This document shows positions 50,201-61,373 of a stretch of DNA of 64,000 bases, piece after piece; the stretch's first letter is position 1; every line of letters begins with the position of its first letter. Position numbers and translations under genes: made by a program. The stretch is from Heliocidaris tuberculata (lineage: Eukaryota > Echinodermata > Echinoidea > Camarodonta > Echinometridae), in assembly GCA_025618425.1 (NCBI GenBank), contig CM046846.1, positions 27,348,499 through 27,412,498 on the forward strand, read 5' to 3'. The notes under the pieces were generated by a model. The model saw only the letters and a program-made list of their open reading frames with translations, did no database searches and had not been told where the DNA came from.

Positions 50201-53200
50201 CTGCTACAAAAATACACATGAAAGACATCATTCCATTGCATAAAACTTTAAGCAGGCTTATCTAAAATGTATCGAAATCTATTTCTTTGTATAACCCCAT
50301 TCCCCTAACAAAAAAAGTAATTAGTACAGTATAGACATCTTAATTTAATTCTGGCTCCATCCCATATTGCTACGTGCTATACCTGCACTACAGGTCTCAA
50401 TTTCACAAACCGTTTTCTGTTGGCATTCCAATTCCTTTGCTCAGTTACCCTGTTTATTTATCTTATTCCATGTCCTCAAACTATATTTGAAGAGAATAAC
50501 ATACTAATCTGAACCTGGAGCACAAAACTTGAAGAATTTCTGACATATCACGCACGTCTGTTGTACAATTCTATAGCTCTGTTGGCTTCTTGCCTGAGAG
50601 GCTATTGAAATCATTAACCGGGTCATCCATATAAAATTCCTCTTTTCTTATCAAACTAAATAACTTCAAAGGGAAGCATTCCGCCCCACGTACTCGAAAG
50701 ATCGTGACTTTGGTCAAACTTTTTTTCCCGCCCATTAGCTCCAAGCAAATATAATCAATAAATGGGAGATTCTGAACTAATGTACATGTATCTAGTCAAA
50801 CAGAAAGATTGAAGCATTATTAAAGGTTTCCCCATTTCATAAAGAAAGTTGAACTATGGAAGAATATTCACTTCTAGGAGATCTCTTGATGTCTGAATTG
50901 TTTATTCCCCCTTTAATTCCGATTTATGAAGCTGAAAAGTAACTCAATCTTGTATTGGCCAGTTGTATTTGAAATTTGTGACACTTACCAGTCCAGTTGG
51001 TTAGTGTGAGTAATGTGACAGCCATGTTTTTAATGACAGAAATAACAGGAACAGGATTACTCAGGATTCTGAGGCCTGCTTTGAAGTCAAAACCACACTC
51101 TCCATTATGGGATTAGGGGGTCTTTATGGGGCCCTTAACTTGAGGGAAAAAAAAAATCTCAGATGAGGTAGATGCTACGAATTCTTTATTTGATTTCTTT
51201 CTCTTTATGCCTGTTTTACCCTTCACTTGCCATATCATCCTTCGATTTAACCATGAAGCAATGTTTAGTAACTCCATGATTTAACCCCCTCAAACATTTT
51301 CCTTTGTTCCCTGTTTGACTACATGTATGTCTAGGTGAGTTTAATATAAGCATTAAACATGTCTTCGAAAATTGGTTTGAAATGAAGGGTTAAACATTAT
51401 CCCCAAATTGAAGGATATATATGAGCTACTTACATTATTATTATTAAATTATTGCAATCATCATAATCTCTGTGTTACAATGACTTCAAACATTTACCTC
51501 AAATAGTTATCACTACCAGGTGATGAGATAAATAATACTATTTATATCATTATTCAATTACTGCAATCATAAAATCTCCATGTAAAATAACTTCAAACAT
51601 TTAACCTAATAGTTATAACTATCAGTTGAGGAAATCCATTCACTGATCACTTCTAATTTAACATAGTATATGTTGATGACAGGAAATGCAAAGAAATGAC
51701 TATACTCTATATACTCTACTAAGTAGTTAAATGCATTTGAATCTTGTAGGGAGGATATGTGTCTTTACATCTATGGCTTCTTTCCTATATCTTGCAATTT
51801 TCAGATTAAAACCTCCTTAACAATGCCAGCTTCCTTCTTAACTCTCCATTTTATGCATTACTTTCACTCCAAAGGACATGGATGTAGGATTGAAGAGATT
51901 TGCAAATCAAATCCCTTGGGCATTAAAATAGAGGCTGATAATAGTTGGCATTAAAATGTTATGTAGGGCAGTAACAAGTGACAATAATAATAATATTATA
52001 AATATCACAGACTCACGGTCATCTTTCTGGATATATATAAAACCTCTAAAATACCATTTTCCTGAGGCCTTTTTCATGAAACTCAATATGTAAAGTTTAC
52101 ATAAACTGATCTAAACGATAAAGATAATTCATAAAATCATCATATGTTCTTCCTATTTCCTTATCAATCCACTTTAGAGGAAAAGTGAGCAGCCTTTAAA
52201 AACTCTGATTGATCATCAATACAGAATATAAAAAAATCCTTGACACTGATTTGGGGCTTACCATTTCTGTATACATTTGGGATCAGGCAAATTGCACATT
52301 TTATACAGAAATTAAAGAATGAAGATTTCTAGAATGCTTAGCAATTATTTAAATCCAATTTACATCAACTTGTGAGGCTTTGTGCAGATCAGCAGGCTGT
52401 CAACAATAATGATCATCATCTACTGTGAAAGAAATCAGCAGCAAGAGCTTGAACATTACTCTAATGTCTTGTATATGTACTTAGGTTGTAGCCTGGGGCT
52501 TTTCATCTGAATTCTTCCAAATTTCATGCTCACATAATAATACAGAACATAATTCTGCAACGAGAGACACACGGAACAGGTGATCAATGGCAACCGAAAC
52601 ATATTGACCCCCGATGGCACTTTCACCTCATGCTGCATTCCTTGCTGTCTCAACCAATCAGATAACACGGTCTAGAATGTATTTAATGAGCAACACTCAT
52701 GGAGCCAATCATGTTTCATGTTATATTACCACCACTTGTATAAGAAAGGAACATTGGATAATAATAAGGTGAGTCTGATATCTGTCGAGTGTGTAAATGG
52801 GTAGGCTAACTGGAATGTTTACAATAAGAATAAACATATTTCTATTTAGAAATCATGTTAGTAATAGAATTACTTAGAAGTGATTTTGAGGTGAATTTAT
52901 AGTTTATAAACTAAAGTTATAGTAAGGACATGATAGGATCATTCTTCCTGAGTAATACATTTTCTCCTTGAAATGTTAACAGAAATAAAATAGATATTAT
53001 CCGCTGACAACTGTTGCACATCTTCAGTAATTGTTTTCTTACATTTCGGTATATATCTAAAGTCCACATACACTGAAAAAAAAGAAAAGAATCAATCATG
53101 GCTTATTCATACATCTATATGCTTGATTTGAATATGTGAATGGCATTTTGTTGATGTGAAATCAAGATCTAATCCACAAAAATATTCTGAGATGAAAAAG

Positions 53201-53561
53201 TATGCATCAGTTTTGAAATCAAAAGAGAAAGTACATCTACCAAATCTATTAAAAAAAAAAGAAAAAAAGAATGAAGGTGATAAGATTCGGAAAATCATTT
53301 CAAAAGTACCTAAAAGATAGAGTACAACTACCTTTTAATTCCAGTATTCTGATCTGAGTGATTAAAGGTTCCCTTCTATGAAATTCTAATTCTTGTTATT
53401 TTGTACATGATACTCATCTAAATTGAAAAATGACATCCGTTTACAATGAATACGTATCTGAATATTTTTAAAATAATATTTTCCCCACGTATTCAGGCCT
53501 AAACGAGTCTGCTAAGCTCCGCCCCCTTTTAAACCCCGAATTCTCGTTCTTCGAGCATGAT

Positions 53562-53625
53562 TGACGTGTGACGTCACAAACCGACATCGCCGGTGCTTGT
53601 TTACAATATCTTGCATATATATACG
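53562..53625 (+). promoter_or_regulatory. CRE and TATA-like sites before the THAP frame
   Basis: GTGACGTCAC (about 53568-53577) is a perfect CRE palindrome and CATATATATACG (about 53613) is TATA-like, both well placed before the ATG at 53682. A second GTGACGTCACATGACGTCAT pair lies near the far end (about 54672), so they may instead be subterminal transposase sites. Confidence 0.45.
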
Positions 53626-53681
53626 CGTGCAAACTGACTTGCAGTTATATACCACCTCGAAAACCACCTCTAAATCGAAGT

Positions 53682-53965
53682 ATGCCGCAACGCTGTGTCT
53701 TTGCAGGTTGCAGCAACATCACAAAGGAGGGTGTAAGTCTACATTTATTCCTCAAAGACCCAAATATTAGAAGAAAATGGACCTCAAAAAGTGAAACTAA
53801 CTCGCGTCAATTGGAAGGGGCCGAGTGACCGCAGTGTCCGTGTGTTCCGAGCACATTTGTGCGGAGGACTTTCTCGATAGTACGGGGCTGCATGCGGCGT
53901 TTGGCATCAAGAAGAGGCCGTCCCTGAAGCAAGATGCCATCCCCAAAATCAAACTTGATCTACGG
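53682..53965 (+). pseudogene. THAP zinc-finger fragment, frameshifted
   Basis: ATG at 53682 opens MPQRCVFAGCSN, with the first two Cys of the C2CH zinc site spaced as in THAP domains, then LHLFLKDPNIRRKW with the conserved Trp. The THAP middle (NWKGPSD, about 53807-53830) appears in the next frame and the end (VCSEH, then LKQDAIPK at about 53838-53950) in a third, so at least two small indels break it. A TATA-like TATATATACGCG about 65 bp upstream and a TGACGTCA site at 53569 look like an old transposase promoter. It lies inside the inverted-repeat element 53365-54862. No function is expected. Confidence 0.7.
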
Positions 53966-54573
53966 TATCTATTGATCATATATCTATTGATCAACTATCA
54001 CTGTACCTACACTAGCTTAGTCTACCGGTACTTATTATTCATAGCAGCACAATGAAAACATGCAAGGTAACAGGAGAGCTAAGGGTTTTCTGGATATCAA
54101 TGTTAGAATTTACTAGAAACAAAACGCTACCACCCCATGCACCAGTAAAACCCTACCCAAGCCGCGCCCAGGCCAGGTCAGCAGGCGAACGACCGAACGG
54201 CACGGCGTGTACACCTGCGCACGTCGAGCTCACTGCCTCGATCAGCTATCAGCTCAGCCTCATCAGGACTGGGGCATTTTGCAAGCGCAAACAAGATTCA
54301 TAATTGGTGGATATGCGTAAATTAAAATTTAATCGGCAATCTAATTATCAAAAGGAATTACTAGTTATAATTCCCAAGTCTCCCGTCGATATCTTCTCCG
54401 TTATTGAAATCAGGGACGTCTCTGTCATATAATCAGAATCCGACATGTCTGGTTCAAACAAATACGGCCGTGCCCCTAATTCCTCTTTTATTTCTTCTGT
54501 CTGAAGAAGATGTTATCGTTCGTTGATATAGGATTAAAAAAAAACTAAAATGAAGGGCTGTAATGGCACGAAG

Positions 54574-54619
54574 TCGAAGCTAGGATCTACACGAAGTCGA
54601 AGCTAGGATCTACACGAAG
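54574..54619 (+). repeat. Short tandem duplication inside the P-like element
   Basis: CACGAAGTCGAAGCTAGGAT with CTA follows itself once and then begins a third time. The unit is about 24 bp. Confidence 0.75.
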
Positions 54620-56100
54620 TTCAATAGCCTACACACACACTTTCAGCTTGCGTGGAGTCAAGCATTCTGAGTGTGACGTCACATGACGTCATCGATCGCT
54701 GGACCGATTTTCCAAAATTTTTAGGGGCGTTCCCAATTAATTTTTTATTTTCAAGTTTACAGATTAATGAATGGAATTCAGGTAAAATGGTTGACAGATC
54801 TGGATTCACAGTAGAAAAGTCTACTAATTGAAGTTCTTTTGTAATTCCATAAAAGGGAACCTAGTGATTAAGAATAGTTTCAAAAGGAAGAATGGAGTTA
54901 ATTCTACTGTGGTTCTATCAACACAGGATCAACAAAGGCTTAGCAAGGATGGTGAACAATTGCCAGCCCTAAATTAGGAAAAGAAAAGCAGTCTTTCTCT
55001 CAAATATCTTTCTCAGATTAGTAGGATTATCCGATTCTGGGTGATTTTTAGCACAAAACCTCCCCTACAGAGCTGTCTGAAAGGATTTCCTTCCACTCCA
55101 AAGATTTCCATTTTATTTGGCATGGTTACGAATAGTAGGCCTTTAGTGTGCATGTAAGCAGCTGGATTTTAAAAAAAATTGTATTTCATTTTGAATAGTC
55201 TGCCATTGGGGTGTTACAATTTTTCAAGTGAATGAATGATTTGCAATTATTCTGTTGACCTGTCTCCCTATGCCATCTGCATTACATGTATGATGCATTA
55301 TTCATACACCTAACCCCAACGGTAGTTAAAATACTGAGTCACAGATTGCACTTTGAACATACCAATGATTGCTCTATTGAAATTAGCATATTTGAATTTT
55401 TTTTCTCATTTCATTACCTCTTCTTTGACTGTATTGAATACCACCTGCTACATAAATCTAGGAAGTTATCATGCAAGTTTTTTTTTTTAATGAAACAATA
55501 TCAAAATCAGGAGACTAGTTGATATGTTGGGGTCTACATTAATGTATTTTCACTTTTAGAATACTATCACACTGTTACATGTACATGTATGCCACCAACA
55601 AGCTTCCATCTTTCTTTAGGGTGGGTCTGTATCTGTCTGTCTCTCTGTCTCTGTCTGTCTTTCTCTCCCTCTCTCTCACTCCATCTATATTTAGAACATC
55701 ACTCTCCTTATTTATCTATTCTTTATTATTTGAGATAAAAATATACCTAACCTCTAACTTTGTCCACTATTTCACCTTTCCCCCTGAGCTTTCATGTATT
55801 TGTATAGGGCTTGTGTAAATGTATTCACTTCATCTTCATAGGGGGCACTGGGTCTATTGTCATCACCGGTCAATGGGTGTTACCCCAGCTACCTTTGGTC
55901 AGAGATGAGAACAATAGTATGTCCACTACTCACACTGACCACTCATACATGTAGAGACTTCGAAACTACCACACAGAGCATCTTCTTACAGTAGCGTATT
56001 CAACTGAAACACCCAATTCAGTATTTGAATGCATTTGAGTGCATTGATTAGAAGCGGTATACACCACTGCCGACTTGTTGGAGGAGTTCACTAGCATTTC

Positions 56101-56175
56101 GCCATATGAGAACCAGAAGGGCTTTAACCCTATGTAACAGTGTTATTTGTTACCGCCTTTCTGTCTCTCGACAGA
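56101..56175. mobile_element. Hairpin element A, copy 5
   Basis: Left CATATGAGAACCAGAAGGGC and right, reverse complemented, TGTCGAGAGACAGAAAGGCG. It is more diverged than the other copies. Confidence 0.5.
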
Positions 56176-57599
56176 TGATTCTATGGTTACAGTAGTATAA
56201 TAAGCTATCATACATTATTTCCAAAAGTTACAATAAAAAAGCTGAATAATTTTGTAGTTACTTTGTCCACCTATTGACAGCATTGTCCATCTATTATGAT
56301 CTATGGGTATTTGTAATCAGCAAAGCTACAAAAAGGACAATGGGTTTGAAGTGTGAATATAGGCCTACTTCTACACATTCTTGTGAAATGTAAATTGCAA
56401 AATACCTACAACAAGTATTTGTTTTGAAAACAAGACGGGATTTACCCAATGATGAGCATCATTATGCATGCAAAGACGCTTGGCGTATGGGTCCGCATGA
56501 ATCGTTTGGATGTAGCGCGATGAATGAATAGCCTCCAATCAAGACTCATGCACTTCAAATCATAGCCAACCATGTATTCTCAGTTACTGCCACTTGGCAT
56601 GGACCATTACATGAAGGTCTAAATGTATGTTTGTTTAATTCATACACAGCCTCAAGTTATAGAAGCACAGGTAAACAGATCACGGTTTACAAGGAATAAT
56701 ATTATCTACCTATATCATAAACATGAACCCTAAATGTAGATAATCCAACAAGTCTTACCAACAACAACAAAAATGATATTTAAAAAGGGATTTGTGGACC
56801 TTTATGCAGAATTGAACCTATTTAAAACACCATAGCCATGATATATTTCCATATTCTTCATTCATTTCTATAAATAGTTATTGTAATAAATTGCATAACT
56901 GAAAATTTTTGAAGAAAAACTGTCATTTGGTTATACTGTGATATAAATCTTCGTGCAAAGAGTGTCCAACACGCACATTTTGATCTACATAAGTGCCATT
57001 AACGTCTAGATATGTTCGATAATTTACATTTTATGATTTTTTTTATCGCGACAGATTGTAGGCTAGGGGTGGCAGTTGAGCCCTTCGAGGGGGTAATTCT
57101 ATCCCTCTTTGGGCACCAGTGTCAATAACCACTTCGCATTATCATGAGCTGTGCAGAGTTATGAGTCAAGAACCTACTGACTGTATGACATAAGCAGTGA
57201 GCACTAAAGCAGTGTAATTCTTAGATAATGCTTATATTTACACGATTATCGCCATTTCTTTGAGAATAAATCTAGTCTCCATTGATCAAAAGAAAAAAAG
57301 TATGCAATATGATATGCTGTTAGATTGAAGCAGGTCCTAAAAAAGAGGTATAAAACTTGATGACTGTCAATGTTATTATGCACTTGATGTTATTTATATG
57401 TCATCCACAACCAAATTCAGCCTGTAAATGGCTAAATGAGGAAACAGGTTTTGTTATTCTTTTGAGGTGTTACTTGTCTGATATACATGTAAACAAAGTG
57501 CAAAATAAAATTCCTACATGCACCAGTAATGACATTAGTGCTACAATGTGTTATTGTTTTTTAAAAATACAAACTAAATATCACTAGGGATTGTAGTGA

Positions 57600-57920
57600 A
57601 AAAATAAAGAGAAGATAAATACAAAGAGATGGAGAAAAGGGTAGAGAGAGAGGGAGAGAGAGAGAGGGAGAGAGAAAGACAGAGAAAAGGGGAGAGAAAA
57701 GAAGTGAAAGGGGTGAAAGGAGATGAGGGGGGAAAGGGAGAAAAAGAAAGGAGTGGAGAGGAAGGGAAAGGAGAAAGAGAGGAAGAAAGAGAATAGAGAA
57801 GGAGAAAGGAAAGAGAGACAATGGAGAAAGAAAGAGAGAGAAGGAAAGAGAAAGAGGAAGAAGGAGAGAAAGAGGAGGAAGAAGGAGAGAAGAAGGAGAG
57901 AAGAAAGAAAGACAGTTGAG
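57600..57920. repeat. Polypurine (GA-rich) tract of about 320 bp
   Basis: Nearly all bases on the plus strand are A or G (GAGAGAGAGG, GAAAGAGAGA, GGAAGAAGG blocks). Such purine/pyrimidine strand bias can form triplex (H-DNA). The Ser/Pro/Leu frames on the minus strand are artefacts. Confidence 0.9.
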
Positions 57921-58278
57921 GTGGGGACACAGGTGAAAACAGCAGGAGAGTTTGAAAAACAGGAATCTGACACTCCATAAGTCACCTAATGATTCTGAAC
58001 ATGTCAACCGTCTCCCACTGCTGCGATTATTTCCCTATGCGCATCATTACCGGACTACCTACCAACCTACACTGCATCCCAGGACATTGTCTTTTACAAT
58101 TATACACATACAGCTAAGATAAAAACAATTTAAAAATCTATACAGAAAAAAATTTTGTTTGCATAGAATTTGTTCTCCATCCATGCATTTAATTACCAAC
58201 TCATTAAAATACTTTCATCCCAATCGCGAAGCACAAATTTTTCAATATTGATTTTATAAAGTTCAATAACAGGAAACG

Positions 58279-58301
58279 GGGGGGGGGGGGGGGGGGGGGG
58301 G
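58279..58301 (+). repeat. Poly-G run of about 23 bases
   Basis: A second long G homopolymer, in the probable cadherin intron. Confidence 0.85.
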
Positions 58302-60231
58302 ATAATTTACAATTCAAAATAGCGAGTACCAGTAAAAAGAATGTTGTTATCGAGAGTCAAGTATCATTACCCTTTTTCTTTCTTATTTGTTGTTACCACA
58401 TCCTGAGCTATGGGGCATATTTATTGCAATCCTCGTCAAATATCTTTAATTTCACAGATAATTTGTTGCAGTAAGCCACTTATTTTGATCGCATGTCTAA
58501 TGTCATATGCTGTGAGCGTGTGGCCTTCAAAAGTCAGTTTAAGTTGATCTGTAGGTCATAAATCAAACAATGCTAATTAAGCATGTGTAAATATAATGTC
58601 AAAATAGACTTTGAAATAGAGACAGGTTGAAAATAAATAAAAATATGTGGTGAAAGTAACACTTTTCGACAAGAGGTTCCTTGTAGAGAGATAAGATTTC
58701 TTGCACCCTGCATATGGCCAAGCTGGATCTTTTAATTCGATTTTTCACGTGTACTGAGACAAATATGAGAGACAGAAACCAGCAAGAACAAATTGAAGAT
58801 GTGATGGAGGCCTTCATCCAGGCCTCTCATTTTTTTGTGATGATTTCCAAAGTTTTTTGCCAATAACATTGTGGTTAATAGTTGTATACATACCACTGAA
58901 ATAAGATACAGGGAAATAGAGAACAATAATACTGAAATATAATACAAGCAACAGGCAAATCCCTTCAGCATGCAGCTATTTCTAAGTTTATACACGCAGA
59001 TCGTAAATTTGTGATTAACATTTTCACTCTAGCATCACGTTCTTCGCTCCAAGGGGCCAGAATATATTTCCCTCCTACTGACAACGTCAAACGACCCTTT
59101 TCAGCACACCTTCATCCAACCTCATCATGATCATATTTGATTTATTTTACTTTTCTAATTCTCTCAGTAAGTAAGTAGTGTTCACACTGTCTGGTACTTT
59201 GTGGTAGATATAAAGCAATGTGAACACACTTCATGTCAAAACTTTGAGAATGTACCTATTTTATGGAGGACATCTGAATGGGTTGAGTGGGGTTATAAAA
59301 ATGTTTGGCTTATCCCTGACTGAACTGAAACCATGATGAAGATGAATCACTTGGAACATGTACCATCAAGGCTCCCAATTTGAACTATGCCTTGCAGAAC
59401 AAATGTGCACAGTTTGGAAAGGTATGTTTAATTTGTTGGATTTTTTTTTTTTCTTTAGAAATGTCGAATTTTATGATCTATTCAAAGAAATTGAAAATGA
59501 TTATGTTTCTTTTGCTCAGTAGCAGAAGTAGCACCGCCAGCCACAATAAAGTTTTGTTACTGTATCAAGGATCAAAAGCATAAATATTATATGTACATTG
59601 TACATGTAGATGTAGAGATGCTAAAACTTATGTTCATGGATCCAAATCTGTGATCTATACCTTATCTATAGGCAAATAGTTGATAAAATGGGACTCATCA
59701 AACAATAACAATTACAAAGAAAAGAACAAGGAACTGCAATATTGTTGCAAGAACTATGAATGTAAACATGTAGGCATAAAGTTGTGAAATATCTCTCACA
59801 AATTTAGCAACCATTGTCTCAACACACATCTGTCAAAATGATGCCATTGGGGTATCAGCTTGTATCTGTCACAAAGGCCACCCATATAACTTCATTCAAG
59901 TTTCAGAATAATATCAAGAGCTACAAGAGCATTGGCCGACTGTTTAATCTATTACTGCATTGATGGGATGTAATCACTTTAGGAAGATTTTGTCTGGATT
60001 CTGCTGAAACTGTCACAGGTTGGTGGCCTACAGTTCATCAAGTGTCGCCCTCGGAAACCCTGGAGATGGCAATACCAGCTCTGAGGTTGAAAAACTGAAA
60101 ACCATACTACGACCGTGACTCATGTAACGTAGACTATCACAGTCACAATGCCAACCCAACTCCAAATCAACTTAGAACCAAAAAATCTAGTCCATTTGGG
60201 GTGATGTAATGCCTTGGTCTACTGTCATTCT

Positions 60232-60453
60232 GGGCCCTGTTTTATAAAGAGTTGCGATTAATTACAACTTAATGTGAGTTTGATTAATTCAATTCAATTC
60301 AAATTCACATTTTTATTTTCTTCCATTGATTTTGACAATCAAACTCTGTACATAAGAGACAGGAGACTGTAAATTTGCAATTGATTGGAGAACTTGCGAT
60401 TGATGTGGATCAATCGCAACTCTTTACAAGAGTCTGTCTTATAAAGGGCCCTG
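60232..60453. mobile_element. Hairpin element B-like, longer copy
   Basis: The ends are GGGCCCTGTTTTATAAAGAG and, reverse complemented, CAGGGCCCTTTATAAGACAG; an inner pair is AGAGTTGCGATTAAT/AGAGTTGCGATTGAT. It shares the terminal GGGCCCTGTTT-ATAAA motif with the other B copies but has a different centre. Confidence 0.6.
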
Positions 60454-61300
60454 TGTGTCTGCCTTGTAAGTGTGACTTTGATATGATAATGTCTCATTCA
60501 AAGGAACACAATTTTGATTTGATTTTGTCATAAACCCTCATGAACAGAATATTGTTTTTGCTTTGGGTGGGCTTTTCCACTTTTCCGAACAGGAACTGCC
60601 CAAAGAGGGGAAAATTGAGGGGCTAGTTGGAAGCCCTTTTTCAGGATTATCAGAAGAAAAAATTGCTCTAAACCTTTTTCTGAATCACTGTGTAGCATCA
60701 TGCACTACCACCTTGTGATGGTTTAAACAGGATAGGTTGAAAAAAACTTGGGAAATGACATTACCAATCATGATGACTGAGAGTGTAAAGTTGAGTGTTA
60801 CTCAAGTCTCAAGAGCAAAATCAAGTCATCAAATTGCATTTTGATGTAAAATGATATCAGCCATCAATTACATCATAGGTTCATCCTTTTAATATTGTCC
60901 ACATATTTAAAAGAGGACACTGCATTTTGTCACAATTCTGTGATTCCTTCATATTTAGCAAGTCATGGAAAAGTTTAAGCCTATCTATTTTGTCAAACAA
61001 GCATATAAGAAAGGTTTTACACTCTGTCTGAATGCATTATCTTAATCCCTCACACGAAGTCATGGAAAATCATTGCTCTTACGCAAACAAATGTCCAGAA
61101 TGTGCTCAAGCATTCAGTTAAATGGAGGAGACATTATCATTGTAGCATCAAATAATCCAGGGAAAGGTTCTTAAAGAGAGATAAATAACTACATGTAAAC
61201 ATGCTGGAGATCTGTCATGTAGCTACTGACTTGTAACCTGATGATGCTGAGGACAGAGTATGATGGAATATTTCACACATTAGGTCAGATTAGGTTACAT

Positions 61301-61373
61301 CATATCATCTGCTGAGAGCTAGAAGGTCATTAACTGATAGCAGTTAATGCCCTTCTAGCTCTCAATAGCAGAT
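61301..61373. mobile_element. Hairpin element A, copy 6
   Basis: The arms are CTGCTGAGAGCTAGAAGG and, reverse complemented, CTGCTATTGAGAGCTAGAAGG, with a second stem TTAACTG-CAGTTAA inside. It is a compact, nearly perfect hairpin. Confidence 0.75.

Larger units (their letters stand above)
53365..54862. mobile_element. P-element-like (THAP) DNA transposon remnant
   Basis: Inverted ends AGGTTCCCTTCTATGAAATT (left, from about 53366) and, reverse complemented, AGGTTCCCTTTTATGGAATT (right, to 54862) are flanked by identical AGTGATTAA (53357-53365 and 54863-54871). Inside is a THAP-domain reading frame starting at 53682. P elements have 8-bp target duplications and a THAP domain at the transposase N-terminus, so both features fit; whether the duplication is 8 or 9 bp is unclear because of the shared A. 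At about 1.5 kb no RNaseH-like transposase core is seen, so it is a deleted, non-autonomous copy. Confidence 0.75.

Noticed and set aside
50995..51110. Possible cadherin 5' exon ending ...TNWTG before GTAAGT
   Set aside because: A good donor and short open frame exist, but there is no convincing acceptor, no cadherin motif, and its phase 1 end does not fit the phase 0 start of the exon at 46981.
57561..58007. Long Ser/Leu/Pro-rich minus-strand frames in all three phases
   Set aside because: All three phases are open only because the tract is polypurine; no start context or domain.
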